Assembly (NCBI GenBank): GCA_041530395.1
Contig: CP136945.1
Span: 496,001 to 560,000 of the forward strand
DNA length: 64,000 bases
Source of the DNA: Thermosynechococcaceae cyanobacterium Okahandja
Lineage (GTDB): Bacteria; Cyanobacteriota; Cyanobacteriia; Thermosynechococcales; Thermosynechococcaceae
Direction: 5' to 3'
The notes under the pieces were generated by a model. The model did no database searches and had not been told where the DNA came from. It saw only the letters and a program-made list of their open reading frames with translations. Made by a program: the position numbers and the translations under genes. The first letter of the stretch is position 1. Each line of letters begins with the position of its first letter. Below, piece by piece: positions 62,398 through 64,000 of this stretch.

Positions 62398-64000
62398 ATG
62401 CGCCTGTCGCAAATGCTGTTTGTTACCCTGCGGGATGATCCGGCAGAGGCAGAAATTCCAAGTCACAAGTTACTCTTGCGGGCGGGGTATATTCGCCGTA
62501 TTGCCAGTGGGGTGTATAGCTACTTACCCCTGATGTGGCGAGTTCTGCAAAAAGTGAGTGCCATTGTGCGCACCGAAATGAATCGCAGTGGTGCCCTAGA
62601 GTGCCTGCTGCCCCAATTACAACCTGCGGAACTATGGCAGGAGTCTGGGCGGTGGGATACCTACACCCAAGCGGAGGGCATTATGTTTGCCCTTAAGGAT
62701 CGCGCAGAGCGGCAGTTGGGGTTAGGCCCTACCCATGAGGAGGTCATCACCACCCTTGCCAAGGATCTGATTCGTTCCTATCGCCAGTTACCCGTACACC
62801 TATACCAGATTCAAACAAAATTCCGGGATGAAATTCGGCCACGGTTTGGTTTACTGCGGGGGCGGGAGTTCATCATGAAGGATGGCTACTCGTTCCATGC
62901 CGATGTGGCTAGCCTCAAGGAGACGTATCAGGTGATGTACGACACCTACAGTCGTATCCTGAGCCGCTGTGGCCTCACCTTTCGGGCTGTTGAGGCAGAT
63001 TCAGGGGCTATTGGCGGTTCCGGCTCCCATGAATTTATGGTGCTTGCGGCAGCGGGGGAAGATGAGGTGCTCTACACGGCGGACGGTCAGTATGCGGCCA
63101 ATAGCGAAAAGGCGGTGTCGCTGCCCCCGGAGGCGGTGCCCAGTCCCTACAAAAAAACAGAAACCCTTGACACCCCCAATACCGCCACGATTGACGCACT
63201 GGTGACCTACCTAGGCTGCGATCCGACTCAGATTGTTAAGAATGTTCTCTATCGGGCGGTCTTTGATAACGGCCGTATTGGCCTAGTACTGGTGAGTATT
63301 CGTGGCGATCAGGAGGTGAACCCTGTAAAGCTCCAGAATACACTCACCACCTTAGCCCCCGATTACGGTGCCAGTAAACTCTTACACCTAGGGGTGGCGG
63401 ATGCTGAAACGGCGGCGGAATGGATCGCCAAACCCATTCCTTTTGGCTATATTGGCCCCGATCTGGCGGATACCTATATTAAGCCTGTGGCTGATGTTAT
63501 TCCTCAGTTTATTCGCATTGCCGATGGGACGGTGGCGGATCTCAAGCGGTTTGTCACCGGTGCGAATCGGGATCAGCAGCATCGGGTAGGGATGAATTGG
63601 GGCAAGGCCTGTCCCTTGCCAGCGTTAGTGGTGGATGTGCGCAAGGCGCAGGCGGGCGATCGCGCCTGTCATGATCCCACCCAACGGCTAGAAACAGCCC
63701 GCGGCATTGAAATTGGCCACATCTTTCAACTGGGCACCAAGTATTCCCAAGCCATGAAGGCCACCTATACCAATGAGCAGGGGGAGGAAGTCCCCTTGGT
63801 AATGGGCTGCTATGGCATTGGTGTCTCCCGCTTGGCTCAGGCGGCGGTGGAGCAACACCATGACGCCAATGGCATTATCTGGCCGCTGGCGATCGCCCCC
63901 TATCAGGTGATCATTGTTGTCCCCAATATTGGCGATGCCACCCAGATGCAAGTGGCGCTAGCACTCTACGAGCAACTGCAAGCGCTTGGAATTGAGGTGC
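62398..64000 (+). CDS. proS: Prolyl-tRNA synthetase, cut by the window edge
   Basis: 534 complete codons are visible; the gene runs off the right edge. [36 protein letters not shown] is the ProS N-terminus; class II motif 2 is [30 protein letters not shown]. The bacterial INS editing domain is present between motifs 2 and 3 (about residues 225-390). Motif 3 is [15 protein letters not shown]. The region before the gene holds TAAAAT upstream of the ATG. About 60 residues of the anticodon-binding domain should lie beyond the edge. Confidence 0.95.
   Translation, partial: MRLSQMLFVTLRDDPAEAEIPSHKLLLRAGYIRRIASGVYSYLPLMWRVLQKVSAIVRTEMNRSGALECLLPQLQPAELWQESGRWDTYTQAEGIMFALKDRAERQLGLGPTHEEVITTLAKDLIRSYRQLPVHLYQIQTKFRDEIRPRFGLLRGREFIMKDGYSFHADVASLKETYQVMYDTYSRILSRCGLTFRAVEADSGAIGGSGSHEFMVLAAAGEDEVLYTADGQYAANSEKAVSLPPEAVPSPYKKTETLDTPNTATIDALVTYLGCDPTQIVKNVLYRAVFDNGRIGLVLVSIRGDQEVNPVKLQNTLTTLAPDYGASKLLHLGVADAETAAEWIAKPIPFGYIGPDLADTYIKPVADVIPQFIRIADGTVADLKRFVTGANRDQQHRVGMNWGKACPLPALVVDVRKAQAGDRACHDPTQRLETARGIEIGHIFQLGTKYSQAMKATYTNEQGEEVPLVMGCYGIGVSRLAQAAVEQHHDANGIIWPLAIAPYQVIIVVPNIGDATQMQVALALYEQLQALGIEV

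Noticed and set aside
1-64000. HIP1 octamer GCGATCGC repeated throughout
   Set aside because: It is a known, genome-wide palindrome in many cyanobacteria. It supports the organism assignment but is not a local feature.

Overview
The window is chromosomal DNA of a unicellular, probably thermophilic cyanobacterium, closest in gene content to Thermosynechococcus. The photosynthesis genes (ycf4, psbN, psbH, psb28, pxcA), cyanobacterial-only proteins (PipX, Ftn2/ZipN, DUF3288, DUF928, a Sll0314-like TPR protein) and the very frequent HIP1 octamer GCGATCGC support a cyanobacterium. The genus is an inference that I could not test. Gene density is high, and many neighbours overlap by a few bases.

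Layout. 1-5.4 kb: the truncated start of sucrose-phosphate synthase, an ECF-type ABC ATPase, a P-type-ATPase-like pseudoenzyme, asd, a DUF3288 gene and a J-domain protein. 5.39-7.77 kb: a CRISPR array of 33 repeats and 32 spacers with no cas gene anywhere in the window. Its probable leader is on the right. 8.1-15.2 kb: isoaspartyl peptidase, bacteriohemerythrin, a second ECF ATPase divergent from a TPR protein, alaS and dapL. 15.3-24 kb: an envelope polymerase/ligase, the photosystem cluster ycf4-psbN/psbH-tatA-pth, then a minus-strand block (MltA-like protein, psb28, coaE, two exported proteins). 24-33 kb: queE, carA with a sugar-type ABC permease, ftn2, holA, and lptA-lptB-lptF/G. 33-45.6 kb: DAHP synthase, a peptide-type ABC permease, 1-Cys peroxiredoxin with a clear terminator, pxcA, an AddB-like P-loop protein, metG, a NYN protein with lptC, pipX and gor. 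45.6-54.9 kb: a Ctp protease, a scarred intergenic region (DUF2283 gene, tnpB remnant, short repeats), tyrA, PsiE, an MBL-fold protein, a Ser/Thr kinase, D-lactate dehydrogenase, a NADAR protein, an inositol phosphatase and asnS. 55-64 kb: mutS2, an intact stand-alone tnpB element inserted just upstream of it, an FHA-REC protein, an M48 protease, ferritin and the start of proS.

How the genes work together. asd and dapL serve lysine/diaminopimelate synthesis; DAHP synthase and tyrA serve aromatic amino acids. lptA, lptB, lptF/G and the unlinked lptC, with the O-antigen-ligase-like protein, build the outer membrane. Gor, 1-Cys Prx, ferritin and hemerythrin handle redox and iron. Five tRNA-related genes are present (alaS, metG, asnS, proS, pth). 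The most unusual parts are the orphan CRISPR array with its highly structured repeat and two leader motifs that could pair with it, the TnpB element with hairpins overlapping its stop codon, and a palindrome that provides the ribosome-binding site for two divergent genes. I found no tRNA or rRNA gene.
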